From assembly GCA_963556195.1 (NCBI GenBank), contig OY744528.1, positions 55,658,066 through 55,722,065 on the forward strand: a DNA stretch of 64,000 nt, given 5' to 3'. The position numbers and the translations under genes were made by a program. How positions within the stretch are numbered: position 1 is the stretch's first letter; each line of letters starts with the position of its first letter. The notes beneath the pieces were generated by a model, which was not told the origin of the DNA, searched no databases, and saw only the letters and a list, made by a program, of their open reading frames with translations. Shown in pieces: positions 50,340-61,437 of the stretch. The DNA is from Sepiola atlantica (Eukaryota; Mollusca; Cephalopoda; Sepiida; Sepiolidae).

Positions 50340-53300
50340 CTGAAGAGAAAAAAAAAGTATTAAAAAAACCCCACTGAATTGGCAACAAAATAGTAACTTC
50401 CATAAAATAAAATAAAATTATTTCTAAGAACGTAATAGTAATGGCGTTTTTCTAAAAGCAGAAAGCAAACTCAAATATTTGCTTTAAAACGAGGCCAAAT
50501 CTCACCCATGTTTAATATGAAAAATCCTCTAAGTGAGTTGAATTTCCATATGTGGGGACGATCATCAATACTATTAGAAATAGAAACCTTTACCCCCCCC
50601 CCTCTAAATTTGTTATTTATAATTGCATCTATTTACCGCAATTTAGTTTTAAATAAAACTAAATTGTCAAAGTAATTATTTTTCAGCATTTTCTAAACTA
50701 CAATTAGTTTCATAAATTCATGGTAAATTTGTAGATTAACGAGATTCTATTAATTTTTTGAAGGTGTAAACACACTCCAAAACTTGGAGATAAAAAAAAG
50801 ACAATTATTTAAGAATTTAAAGTGGGAGATCATTTTATGCTAAATTTATGTGAAACCAATCAATTTCATTTTTAAATTTAACGTAAAAGGATCCCCTACT
50901 TCCGGCGGTCAACTAAAGAGCAACAGCCATCATCAGCATGCCTAATTTTGACAAATATCTAATAATATATATAACAATTTTTCTTAATCAAAAAACAATA
51001 AATAGTGCAGATTATATTCTTTTTACAGCCAAAATATTAAGGATTCAAAGTGACAAGATCGTTTAATGTAGCATTTTTAAAAGAACGGTTGAAAAACGGT
51101 ATTGACACTTACTTTTCTTCAAGTTTGCCTTTAACCTCTCGCCTGGCTTTGCGTTTTAATGCTGGGTCTCTAAAGGCATCTTTATTAACACAGGATTTGT
51201 CCAGATTCACATCAATTGAGTATCTATTTTTCAATAAAATAGGCATTTTATTAAAAACATGCACTACCATTTAAGCTAAATTCCATCTCACTAATTACTA
51301 TGCATTAAGATTGTTGTAGGCTTTCAGAATAAAGTTTTTCATCAAAATCCAATGCTTAATTATATTAATCATTAAAAGCTATATCAATTAAAGATAACAT
51401 CAAAACAGATGACTTTGCAAGCCACATTACACTAAAAAAACATTTACATCTTTTCTCAAAAAGTCATTTACGGTATTTTTTAATTTTCTTATAAACATTA
51501 ACAGCTAATCAAAGATGAATACATATTTATACCAGTTTTAATATTTTTGCAACATGGTTTTATTCTGGGTCCATTAGAAAACCTATTTGTCAGGTGTTAA
51601 ATATGAACCCAAGTATACAAAAGTAGATAATTTTTGAAGACAATTTAATAGACACTTTATGTGACCAAAAATAGAAAATATTACATTTAAAATTATTTAC
51701 TAAAAATATTTTCATAAATGCTACTTCTATAAATCTAGTTACAAAAATTGTCCAGAAAAGAAACGACAAAACTTTATTAGCCAACAACTTGAATAATCAA
51801 TTCACAATCCAATAATACTGCTCCTTTGAATGGGGAAAAAAAAAAAAAAAAAAACTAAAAAAAAACTATTGTAAGTAATAACGACAATGTCTCTCAGATT
51901 CCTTAAGTTTCTGACAAACAAAAGCAGCAGAGACAGTAAAGAAAACAAGAGGTTTTATTTTCTTATAGCAAGCATAAAAATTGAATCCAGTTATTGATTA
52001 ACTGGGCACAGAGTGCAGCTTGCATAAAACTTCTGAAGAAGAAAAAAGAAGAAGCCAAATTTCAATAATAACAAAATCAATTTATTAATATACTTTTTAC
52101 ATGGTTTTATTCAATTTTTTTTTTTTAAATCTTATTTCTCTTGGTTAGGGGTTTGACGTTTTGTGACAGTCAACAAGCTGGGCGTTCGTGAGGATTAATT
52201 CCGTTCAAATTCCAATGTCTAAGATCCTTGTTGATGGTTTGCTAATTGTTAGCAGGATGTCATGGAACTGAATGAGGAACCATATGACACCATAATACCA
52301 TATATATATTTTTTTTATTTACATTTAAAAACTTTTGTGGGTGGGACCGAAGGATGTAGATGGGTGTAAGTAAGCACAATGATATTTTAACCTCTTCGAA
52401 GCACACCCTGCAATTATTCAGAAATGAATCCCATATTTCTTTCTTTTTCTCTCAATTTTCAAGTTGTCCAGCACAAACACCCCAATATTATTGTACCACT
52501 TTTGATCAAAATGTTTATGCACATGGCAGGGTGTAAATTTGTTCCACATTTCATAAAAACTTTGCCACTAGTTTCTGTTCCTACCATTTATTTTTATTAT
52601 ATAGATGTCCTGGTGTCACGAATTATAAGTACACTTTGTTTATTTTACTCATTAGTTTTAGGTTACTTTTATATAAGTATTTCAGTGGGTCTTTATACTT
52701 GTGTCTAAAGTTGATATGAATGAAGCTTATGTTAATTTATTTGCCTATGGTATTAAACCAAAGGACTAAGGGTGAATCTGTTGGATGAAAGATTCTGGTC
52801 AATATCTATTTGCTGTGTGCAGTCTATACGTATTATAGGTCCACAAAAGGTATAGTAGCTGGTCTGGAAAGCTGACACTAGACCCCAACTAAAAGTGTAG
52901 ACGGTGTCTGTGGCAGATATGCCAACTGAGATAAAGTTGGAAGATCTTGGGAATATGTTGAGTGCTGGAGGTGGTTGTTAGTTTAGCTCTACCCCTAGGG
53001 TAAAATTCCACAAGCTTTCCCTCTCACTGCTGGGGTGGGGGTGTATATAGCTTTGTGATGCTATATGGAATACATAGTAATGTCGGATCAGATCAGGCCT
53101 GGCATATCAGCTCTGATAACCTGTTGGCCAGGCTGAATATCCGAAAGCTTGATGAACGGGTGGTCAATCGGCAACGTTAATTTGGTCACATTGAGGAGTG
53201 ACTTCTGGATAAGAAAATGCTGAGAAGACCGCAGGAAAGTTAATGACCCAAGAAAAAACTTAATAAAAAGTAAATTATGTAAGGAGTTAAAAAACTAGCT

Positions 53301-56300
53301 AACTGTTAATTAGATAGACTCAACCCAGAAAACAGCAATTCTTCCACCTAACATCAATTGAGTATCTATTTTTTAATAAAATAGGCATTTTATTAAAAAC
53401 ATGCACTACCATTTAAGCTAAATTGTCAGAAACATCGCTCATGGAATGTAAGGACTACAGGACAAAATAAGGGAAGCGAGTTACGAGACTACTGAAAGTA
53501 AACCCATGGTCCACTTTCTTTAGTTTTATTTATAAGACAAAATTATTTTAAATTAAGAGTTCACTATTATGTTCTTCTAAGTAAAATCAACAAATAAAAT
53601 AAATACATTAATTCAGACAAAGAAGAATGTCCTTGTATGCGATGTTACCACCCACCCAAGTCACTTCACCAGTTAATATTTTCAAAGAATGTGAAGAAAT
53701 ATTTACCTTGTGGGCATAAGATGGTTGTAATTAAGAACTTTGACAAATGTCTTCAACTTAGATCGTTCTTTCATTTTCCTCTTTCCCATGCGTTTAGTTA
53801 CCTTTCGAGGATAGCGATCAATGCCAGCAACTAAAGCATGGGAATAGCCTCGATCTTGGGTAGCGTCATCATAGTTCTACAAGATAAAATGAATCATAAG
53901 ACTATAAAACTTCAAAAACATTCAACTTTTTAAACAGGAATTGAAATGCTATGCGAGATGAACAGAGGTCAAAATCATATAAATTTCTTATCAGTTTAAC
54001 ATCCATTTTACATGCTGGCATGCGTAGATAGCTTTTGGAAATTGATGTCCCAACTAACATATCTATGGCCAGGTTTTTATTTATCACTGTTTCTCCCAAG
54101 TCCATTCTTATTACTTCCTCGCATGTTTACTTTGACCTTCCACTGCTACATAAATCGTTCTACATCTACTAAGGCGACTAATTTGATTCAACCATCTCAT
54201 TAATAAAGTCTGTGACAATAACATTTCCTTTCTGTGGCCATACTATTAGATTTGTTAAAAATAAGCACCCTAATCACCTTCTCCAGAAACTAATTCAGCT
54301 TCGTTAATTTCAATATTTAGGGAGATTCCAGAGTCTAGCAAACAGAACTTTTTTGTGCAAACAATTTATATAATGAAAGATTTTTTGGGGGGTGGGTGGG
54401 AGGTGGGGTTAACGGGCATAACAGAAAGTACATTGCTCATACATATACCCGTATAAGCAAAATATATAGAATTAGTTTGTTTTTTTTAAAATGTTTATAC
54501 ATTTCGAAAAAAAAAAAGAGAATACTGCATTTAGCTAATCTAATAAATAAATGCAAATCTTTCCGAAGTACATTAGCATCAAAACCTTTCAGTCTTACTT
54601 AAATATGATACAATATATATATATAGTATTCTCTAAACTTTCAAACAAAACACCCTTTCGCACATTTCTTTTTTAGTTTCTAATATTCTGTAATATACAT
54701 TTATATTTTCCTCGGTAATATTATAATTATTAATACAATTAAAGACCATATCAACGACAGCTTTTAAAAACTTTCAGTTACATGAAAACGTCCAGCGCTG
54801 ATGCTACAGATACTACACTTTGATCTTAGCCAAAAGGCTAAGTAGCAATAAAAAAAATAATTCTTTTGTGACTAGACATTTTAATAATAATAAAAAACTC
54901 GATTTAATCGGAATTTAAGTGTAGTATCAGTTCTGTTGTCATAAGACCATCCTTCGTTTTTAAGGGTGTGTGTATTACATCTTCCTTTATATTAAAAAAA
55001 AACAAACTTTTCAAATTAAATTGTTAAAATTAAAAACTGAACAGACGAAATAGATGTTTCCGTTTGGCGTTACATTGTACTATACGGATTATTTGAATAT
55101 CTCGCTTATTTCATTTGATTTTCGCACACATTTTAGACAAAATTTATTAATTAGTCTCAAATTGTATTTTTTATCCATAAATAAAATTTGTATCTATATT
55201 TTAAAGACTTTAATGCAATGCCTTAGTCGCTGGCGACCATGTTGCAATTTCCTATTATTTTCTTTTGCATTTGACACCCATAAATACTTTACTTTTATTA
55301 AAAAACTAGAGGCAATTACTGATGCTGTAGTCTTCTTTACAAAAACCAAAGTAATTTTCATTTGACATTATGGTAATTTAGAGGAAATTAAAAAAAAAAA
55401 AAAGAAAAAAAAAAAGGTGTTATTTGATATATTCCAATATGGGGGAAATAGACATGAACATCGTAAAAAAAATTTTTTTTTTTTAGAAAAAACAAAAAGG
55501 TTGATATGGTCTTTAAAGAGTAATTCGAAATGGGTACTTTGTACTTTTCACCTTTATTTAGAAAAAAATATGTAAAGAATATTAAAGAAAAATACTTTTG
55601 TTTGTAATTTAGAAAGAATGACAAATTTTGAATGCATCATCATCACTACCAACATGGTAACTCTTTGACCTTTTGGCTAGGAGCAAAATGTAGTATCTGT
55701 ACTGAATCTGCAATTAGTTTTTATGTTTTGTCAGTGAAGGAGATATCCTTCTAAACCGAGACAATTGAAATTTTTGTTCCAATTCAGAGTGCCCATTTTG
55801 GAGGAGCTGGATTCTCCCCATGTTAAATGTTGACATTGTGCCTAACTTTACTCTCGTGGGAGGAAGTAAATAGGAACAGCAAATTTATTTTAAAAAAATA
55901 AACGCATGTATTTAATTATCAACAGTAGAGATGGGCGGTTTTACCGAAAAACCGTGTTTTTTTTGGTTTCGTCTACATACCGAATTGTTTTTTTTAAAAC
56001 CGTAACCGTTCGGTATTGTGTTTTTACTACAGTAAGCCATCATATACAAGGAAACATGGTTGAAAAGATTTTCCGATTTGAATATTACCAAAAAATGTTA
56101 TATTAATAAGAGGACAGATTGAACAAATATATGATAAAATACTTTTAATTGACTTGTAGGAAGAAATCTTTGTTTACAGTTTGTTTATCATTAACATTTT
56201 GAATTTTCAAATGAAAAAAAAAGAGGAGTACGACAGACAACATGACATCGTATTTTTAGCATAAACTATTTTCAAATGAAAAAGAAAAAATCAAACGCGT

Positions 56301-59300
56301 TCCGTATGATGTCGAAAATCTATTTGATTCAACTCAAAATTGTAAAATAATTATTTAGTTTGTTTCAGAGTTATCTAAAAAAAAGTTATTAAAATGAAAT
56401 TAAAAAAAAATACTTGTAAAAGTAAATAAACGAAAAGTAGTGAGCGAGTATAAACATTTAAAAAGAAAAATAGTTGCCAATGCTAGTATCACTTTATTTG
56501 GATTTAAAAAATTATTTTAAACATTAGGCATTTCATTGTTTACTTTTGAAAAGCCACTTCATACATAAATTGTCATTTCTAGAGAACTATCTCTCAACTA
56601 TACCGTTTTCTTTCCCAAAAAATGGGTTATTCAAAAAGTAGACTATGCAACGATTTATATTTTACTAAATTGTTAATATGGTATTTATTCAGAGTTGACA
56701 ATTTATTCTGGCAACAGAATATGTTGATGTTCTCAAACCCTTTGAAGATGCAACAAAGATTATGTCTGCATCCAGATATTCAACAATATCAATGATCATT
56801 CCTATTCTCAATACTCTTATTGAGGAAATGATGACGTCTGAGCTGGATTGTTTTGGGGAACAAGTGATAGCCAATATTAAATTAAGATGGCCCAACTATG
56901 AAAGCGAAGAATTATATGCCATCACCACATTCTTGGATCCTAGATTCAAAGTAATAGTATTTTCAAATGTGGAAATAAAAACCACAGCAGAAAACATGCT
57001 TATAAATAAATTATTAACGCATGAATCTGTACAATCGACTCTATCCGATGACACGGACGAAAACATTCCAGCAGAAGTACAGCAAAGTAGTGAACCAAAA
57101 GGGGAAAAAGACTTTTGGGGTTTTCTCCGAAAGAAAGGTCAGGCAAGAACAAAAGAAATTGATACCAGCGGTAAAAAAATATCTCGGATTAAAAACGAGG
57201 TAGATCGATTTCTGTATGGAAAAGCCATCGACCCATCAGCCTGTCCTTTTGTCTGGTGGAAGAAAAATGGGCTCTACCCGAATCTTTGTATTCTGGCAAG
57301 AGAACTTTTGAGTATTCCAGCTACCTCTGTAGCGAGTGAACGGATATTTAGTAAGGCTGGACTTGTCATTAGTGACCGGAGATGTAGGCTGAAACCTAAC
57401 CATGCTGAGAAACTAGTTTTTCTCAATCACAACTTAAGAAAATGAGTAAAAACATTTTCACGTATTAAAAAATTAAATTTTTTATCTGTCAAATAATTTT
57501 GACAATATTTCATTTTCATCATCATTTTTGCTTAATTTTATTTGTAAAATTATTTTGTTTAAATAAATTTTCGTTTTAATTTCTTGCATTTCTGAGTTAT
57601 ATTTTAGCTTCTGATGAGTTAAAGAATTAGATAGAATGTATATTCAAACTCAGTTTTATTCTTCAGAAATCTTTCATGAATCTTTGGTCACTGTTTTAAC
57701 GAGTTAACTGTTGAAAAGGTATCAAAACTTGGATTACAACAGGCAACACCTTAAAACTTATATGATTCATATCATGGAGAATGATTCAGTCACAAAATTA
57801 TCGAAACAGTGGCATAATTCAACTAAACGTTGAATAATAACTAATCATCACACAAGAGAATGAATAGCTTCCATAGTAAAAAATCTTTTTTCAAAAAAAC
57901 CGAACCGTAAACCGAGGTTTTAAGGGGAAAAAACCGAAACCAAAATTTCAAAACCGCCCAACTCTAAACAGATTGGAAAATATTAATTCATTAGAAACTT
58001 AAAAATAAATAAATATGCAGATGAGATGAACGAACTACATACACTGACCCCCACTTCTCAAGGAGGGGGTAATGTCTGGAAGAATGATATCATAACAGAA
58101 TAGATAGTATACTAAAAGTGGTAATCCTGAGAAAATGGTATCGTGAAGAACGAATGTATACTGTACGGTCTTCCTCCCAAAGAGGAGGTAATGCCTGGGA
58201 GGAATGTATCATGACGAATGAAAATATACTACAGAGAATTAAATAAACATGAACCGTTTTAATGCTAATATAGTTAGAATAGATGGAAAAAAACTTTTGC
58301 ATTTATTTATTTAGATAAGATTAAAAACCATGGCAAGTTTCATTGTCCACGTGAAACGCCTAAATGAAAATTGGCTGGAAAAATAGTCGCCATCATTATA
58401 AACAAAGATCAATATGCTGGCTAAGGAAGAACGATAACTTTCATCATTTTCTAGTTAAAGAAATTTGAGTTATCGTTCTTCCTTAGCTAGTATTATGGCG
58501 AACGAACATATACTACACTGACCCCCCTCCCCCGATAACATCATGCTTACTGAACACTACTTCCCTCCACCCAAAAAGGAGGAAGTCATTCTTGCGTGGA
58601 CGGTCTTATGAGAACAGAACCGATACTACACACACTACCCCCCCCCCCCCAAGATATTCTGACTAAATCGAGTCTTTCATACTACACATCCTTAAAAACG
58701 AAGGAGGTAATACTTGGGAGGACAGTCTTATGACAACAGAACCGATACTACACTACACCACCCAGTAAAAAATATTCCAATTTAATTTTTTGTAAATTTA
58801 AAAATGCCTAGTCATAAAAAAATATTTATGGTTCAGTGGCCCTTTGGCTAAGATCAAAGTGTAGTACCTGTTCTCGACATCTTTTTGCCTGCATTAGAAT
58901 TATTGCACTTAATCTCCATGAGAGCATTTGGTAAAACTATTAGACATAAGATAACTATTTTTTTTAAAAAACAGGTTGCTGTTAAACTGAAAACTGTACT
59001 TTATAACTGAATTCAATGAAAAAAGTTTAGATTGTTCGTTCGAAGGAAAAGACTTTAATTAGCACTACAAACATAACGACATGTCTCATTCGTGGGGCAA
59101 TTTTTAAAACTATTGATGTTAATGTCATGCCTTTATATGTTAAATATATGAAAACCCGCTCAAAACTGATGACAACAGAAAGGGAAACTTAATTTTTTCA
59201 ATGTTTACAATTCAATTTAAATACCTTGCGTCAAATTTGATTGGATATTGCTGAGATTTCATAGTCAGCTAACCAGTTCTCCTGGACTTTGATTTGTTTT

Positions 59301-61328
59301 TCTATGATTTCCACAGGAAACAATGTTACAACCGAATAAAGTGCAAATCTATGTATATCATTAATTTTCATATAATAGTTTCAGAATTTTTTTTATGTAT
59401 AACTAGCAAAACCTACATGCTCTCCGGGCAGCAATTAATTGGGAGAAGGGCGTATAGTTAAAATGGTTTTACTCAGAGAATTCCAAAATTTTAACAAACT
59501 TTGGTAACTTTACAACCACCTCTTAAAAAAGTAGATTCTACTTTTTGGGGGTCTTTCTAACTTATTAGGACAGTAATTGTAAGTTTGATGGGAAAAGTCG
59601 TAAAACCTACACGTAATCGGCTATAAAAGTGCCCCCAACAAAAATAACCCACAGAATAGCAAAAATAAAATGATTTACTGCCATAAAACGCTACAATGGC
59701 TTGAAAATGGAGGATCATTTTACGTTAAATGCGAAACTGATCCCCCACTTTAAATTTCACCATGTTTTTCAGGATTATTCACACGTAATGTTAATCTACA
59801 ATAATACTCAAACTTTTATTTCTGCCTTACAAATAAAGTATTTAATTAGTTTGATAATTCTAAAGTTATTTATTTAATTTTCACAGGAAAGGTAAACTTA
59901 AAAAAAAAAGTTAAAAAAGTATAAAATTAAAACAAAATATGGGTAAAGTTGTAGATTAACACCCTTTGTTAACCCCCCCCCCCACAAAAAATTAGATTCT
60001 GATTTTTGGGGCGATTACATGTGAACACCATGAAAAAAATTGTTTAGAATTTAAATTAGGGGGATCAGTTTCGTATATATTTAATGTAAAATCTTTCCCT
60101 AATTCAATTTTTAGGACATATTTATTTTACCACTAACCATAAGGCCAAGTTCTAAGTTCAGAAAAACACATAAATTGCCCAAAAAGTAGACCCCCCCCCC
60201 CATGCAGCTGATTTAGCTCCCATAGAAAAAAAGAAGAAAAAAAAAAAAAAAAAGAATCCAGTTAACTCCCCTAAAACTGGCCCGGAAATGGAAGATTATT
60301 TTACATTGAATTTATACAAAAATTTTCTCCTACGTTAAATTCTAAAATAATCGTTTTTCTTTTCGTCAAGCTTTTCAGACCTAATCACCTAAAAAAGGTA
60401 GAATCTAATTTTGAATGGGTGTTAGGTGGGGTGATTTAGCGGAAGGTTATATTTTTTCGTAATTTGGACAGATCAGTACTAAACTTTTGTTTTGTCGATG
60501 AGAATTGTTAAGTTTGTTGTTAAACTTAAAAAAAAAAAACACATTCAATAAGTTATTTATTTTTCACAAAAAATGTAACTGCAAAAAAGGGCGAGAGGTA
60601 GACAGAGGAAGCGAATAAGACAGACACACACACTCTCCCACTCCTTCCCCTATGCCTCGTTCGTAGCTAGCGTTGATATATGTTTTAGTCATTTATCCAA
60701 TTTATTTATTAAATAAGTAATTACTGTTAATATCGACAAAACTATTGCATATAGATAGTAACAGTAAGCCCATGCAATAATAAAACATTAATTAATAAAA
60801 AAAATAGCTATGTAAATTAGGCCTCCAAATGGTTCTTTTACTCATTTATCTGTGATATATATATATATATATATATAATCTGAAAACATCTTGATGTATT
60901 ACTGATTTAAATAACATTAATGATAGTAATCAAGAAGTGACAAATAAAAAAAACTTTTGCATTTATTTATTTAGATATGTAAATATTTGATAATTATAAA
61001 TTGTGCAAAACTTTCTTTAAAGTGTTATGTTCAGTTGAAATTTTAGAAAAAAGCCAGTATCTTTTTTTACATTTATTATTTCTATTAATTCACCGTAACT
61101 TAAATCTATTAAAAGATCGTTTGAATGAATGGAGAAAGAAAAAAAACGAAAGCTTGTCTCGTATGCCATGCCAGAGGCAGCAGTGTAGCCTCTATAAAAA
61201 ATAAATTAAAAAAAAACAAAAAAACCCAAGAATAAGTAAATACCTACCTTTACGATGACTGCTTTTCTGCCTGCATATCGACCGCTCAACACAAGCACCA
61301 CTTTTGAAGATTTCATAAACTTGCCCAT
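50291..61328 (-). CDS. RpL27: Ribosomal protein eL27 (L27e), four coding exons
   Basis: eL27 is a conserved component of the large cytosolic ribosomal subunit. Joined exons 61,328-61,248, 53,876-53,707, 51,223-51,113 and 50,339-50,291 give 136 residues, the usual family length, with no stop. Recognisable blocks are the N-terminal [20 protein letters not shown] (an RNA-binding KOW-type fold in the family), [40 protein letters not shown] and the C-terminal [15 protein letters not shown]. All introns have GT-AG ends (phases 0, 2 and 2). The protein is rich in Lys and Arg, as expected. A splice acceptor six bases before the ATG means that a 5' UTR exon lies further upstream, not located with certainty; a pyrimidine-rich, TOP-like CTTCTCC on the minus strand at about 62,660 is a weak candidate start. 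All splice sites and the frame are intact, so this looks functional. Confidence 0.95.
50800..50905. repeat. Dispersed degenerate repeat, copy in eL27 intron 3
   Basis: It contains the theme AAATTTAAAG-GGGAGATCATTTTA...AAATTTATGTGAAAC and ACGTAAAAGGATCCCC. Variants of this theme recur near 59,700-59,790, 59,990-60,150, 60,280-60,440 and 63,850-63,960. No coding capacity is visible. Confidence 0.5.
51113..51223 (-). CDS. RpL27: eL27 third coding exon
   Basis: 111 bases. The acceptor is TTGAAAAATAG, with a weak pyrimidine tract. The exon completes Arg84 and codes on through [14 protein letters not shown] to the first two bases of Lys121. The donor is GTAAGT at 51,112. Its 5' edge and upstream intron DNA occur a second time at 53,351-53,424. 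Confidence 0.94.
52915..53230 (+). pseudogene. Non-LTR retrotransposon (LINE) C-terminal tail, relic
   Basis: The plus strand, in changing frames, reads [14 protein letters not shown] (52,945), a spaced [13 protein letters not shown], then SFVMLYG (53,050), [10 protein letters not shown] and NRQR-FGHIEE (53,165). [20 protein letters not shown] and RLRWFGHVERM appear in that order downstream of the reverse transcriptase in many animal LINEs, so the order and spacing fit. Stops interrupt it (for instance just after GGGC). It lies in intron 2 of eL27, on the opposite strand. Confidence 0.65.
53351..53424 (-). repeat. Copy of eL27 exon 3 acceptor region inside intron 2
   Basis: These 74 bases match 51,209-51,282, apart from a C to T change in the T-run. 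The copy includes 15 bases of exon 3, its AG acceptor and 59 bases of upstream intron. It lies 2.1 kb upstream of the true exon, in the same orientation. Confidence 0.9.
53707..53876 (-). CDS. RpL27: eL27 second coding exon
   Basis: 170 bases after the acceptor ATCTTGTAG. It codes for residues 28-83 and two bases of Arg84, including [12 protein letters not shown] and NYNHLMPT. The donor is GTAAAT at 53,706. Intron 2 is 2,483 bp and phase 2. Confidence 0.95.
54806..54849 (-). ncRNA. U2 snRNA 5'-end fragment (pseudogene)
   Basis: On the minus strand, TTAGCCTTTTGGCTAAGATC followed by AAAGTGTAGTATCTGT matches U2 residues ~9-45: the 5' stem-loop and the GTAGTA branch-point recognition sequence. 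U2 identity ends there; the Sm site and the 3' stem-loops are missing. This is a truncated 5' copy, within eL27 intron 1. Confidence 0.75.
54918..54985 (+). repeat. Single plus-strand copy of the 58-kb short repeat
   Basis: GTGTAGTATCAGTTCTGTTG, TCATAAGACCATCC, TTCGTTTTTAAGG match the unit found inverted at 58,650-58,765. The start overlaps the U2-like string GTGTAGTATC.GTTCT. Confidence 0.7.
55660..55880 (+). ncRNA. Degenerate U2 snRNA-like sequence
   Basis: TTTGACCTTTTGGCTAGGAG followed by CAAAATGTAGTATCTGT resembles U2 residues ~8-45 with several changes. Downstream, CCGAGACAATTGAAATTTTT at about 55,757 is reminiscent of the U2 Sm-site region. It is too diverged to be a working U2 gene. 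Confidence 0.5.
55926..57966 (+). mobile_element. hAT-type DNA transposon, partly deleted
   Basis: Inverted ends TAGAGATGGGCGGTTTT (55,926) and, at the right, the complement of TAGAGTTGGGCGGTTTT (ending 57,966) enclose about 2 kb. Sub-terminal DNA at both ends is full of ACCGAAAACCG-like motifs. The interior carries the C-terminal part of a hAT transposase. AACAG lies directly outside both ends; hAT normally makes 8-bp duplications, so only part may have survived. It lies in eL27 intron 1, on the strand opposite to the gene. Confidence 0.85.
56699..57445 (+). pseudogene. hAT transposase, C-terminal portion
   Basis: The frame is open from the in-frame TGA at 56,696 to the stop at 57,443-57,445, with an ATG at 56,762. 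It shows [18 protein letters not shown] and [13 protein letters not shown], then [10 protein letters not shown], and at the end the dimerisation region [45 protein letters not shown]. These are standard C-terminal features of the hAT/ZBED family. The BED zinc finger and the first catalytic Asp regions are missing, so it cannot be an active transposase. An exon join upstream (ATTTATTCAG) is conceivable, but I see no coding DNA between it and the left end. Confidence 0.88.
58045..58765 (-). repeat. Short tandem array of a U2-like-headed unit
   Basis: On the minus strand at least four units begin TGTAGTAT[C/A]..GTTCTGTT.TCATAAGAC, continue with a [CT]-rich TCCTCCCA..ATTACCTCC block and end before the next TGTAGTAT. 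Units start near 58,760, 58,635, 58,520 and 58,235 and differ greatly. A palindrome (58,420-58,487) and a 13-C tract sit inside. The head equals the U2 string GTGTAGTATCTGTTCT. It is not coding. Confidence 0.6.
58420..58487. repeat. 20-bp-arm palindrome
   Basis: GCTAAGGAAGAACGATAACT, 28 bases, then the exact complement. It lies inside the short tandem array. Confidence 0.85.
58836..58880 (+). ncRNA. U2 snRNA 5'-end fragment (pseudogene)
   Basis: GGCCCTTTGGCTAAGATCAA followed by AGTGTAGTACCTGTTCT matches U2 residues ~11-47 with two or three changes. No U2 sequence follows. Confidence 0.7.
58881..61205. other. eL27 intron 1, AT-rich repeat-laden part
   Basis: No gene. It contains several degenerate copies of the repeat also seen at 50.8 kb, poly-C tracts at 59,973, 60,191 and elsewhere, A-runs and a (TA)n tract near 60,857-60,878. 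Confidence 0.5.
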
Positions 61329-61334
61329 GGCTGG
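61248..61334 (-). CDS. RpL27: eL27 first coding exon
   Basis: The exon starts at the acceptor TTATTTTTCAG, with CCAGCC before the ATG at 61,328-61,326. It codes for residues 1-27 (ends AVIVK) and ends AAG before the donor GTAGGT at 61,247. The phase-0 intron 1 that follows is 7,371 bp long. Confidence 0.94.
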
Positions 61335-61421
61335 CTGAAAAATAAATCTTATTTTAATTATAGATAAAATAAATTTACAAATATTCATCAGCAATAAAAA
61401 ATTATTCTACAATCGAATTTA

Positions 61422-61437
61422 CCCCCCCCCCCCCCCC
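61422..61437 (+). repeat. Poly-C tract (16 C), 94 bases upstream of the eL27 start codon
   Basis: It lies in the 5' UTR intron. On the transcribed strand this is a G16 run, able in principle to form a G-quadruplex in the pre-mRNA. Confidence 0.9.

Noticed and set aside
50928..50938. Box C/D snoRNA in eL27 intron 3
   Set aside because: A CTGATGATGG C-box-like string is present on the minus strand, but no D box (CTGA) or guide layout is found at the right distance.
51050..51274. 74-codon plus-strand frame
   Set aside because: Antisense shadow of eL27 exon 3.
53637..53834. 65-codon plus-strand frame
   Set aside because: Antisense shadow of eL27 exon 2.
55388..55624. 78-codon minus-strand frame
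   Set aside because: A Phe/Lys-rich product of poly-A and poly-T tracts.
61206..61394. 62-residue protein as a separate minus-strand gene
   Set aside because: It is eL27 exon 1 read through into intron at both ends; splice sites and the downstream exons show the true structure.
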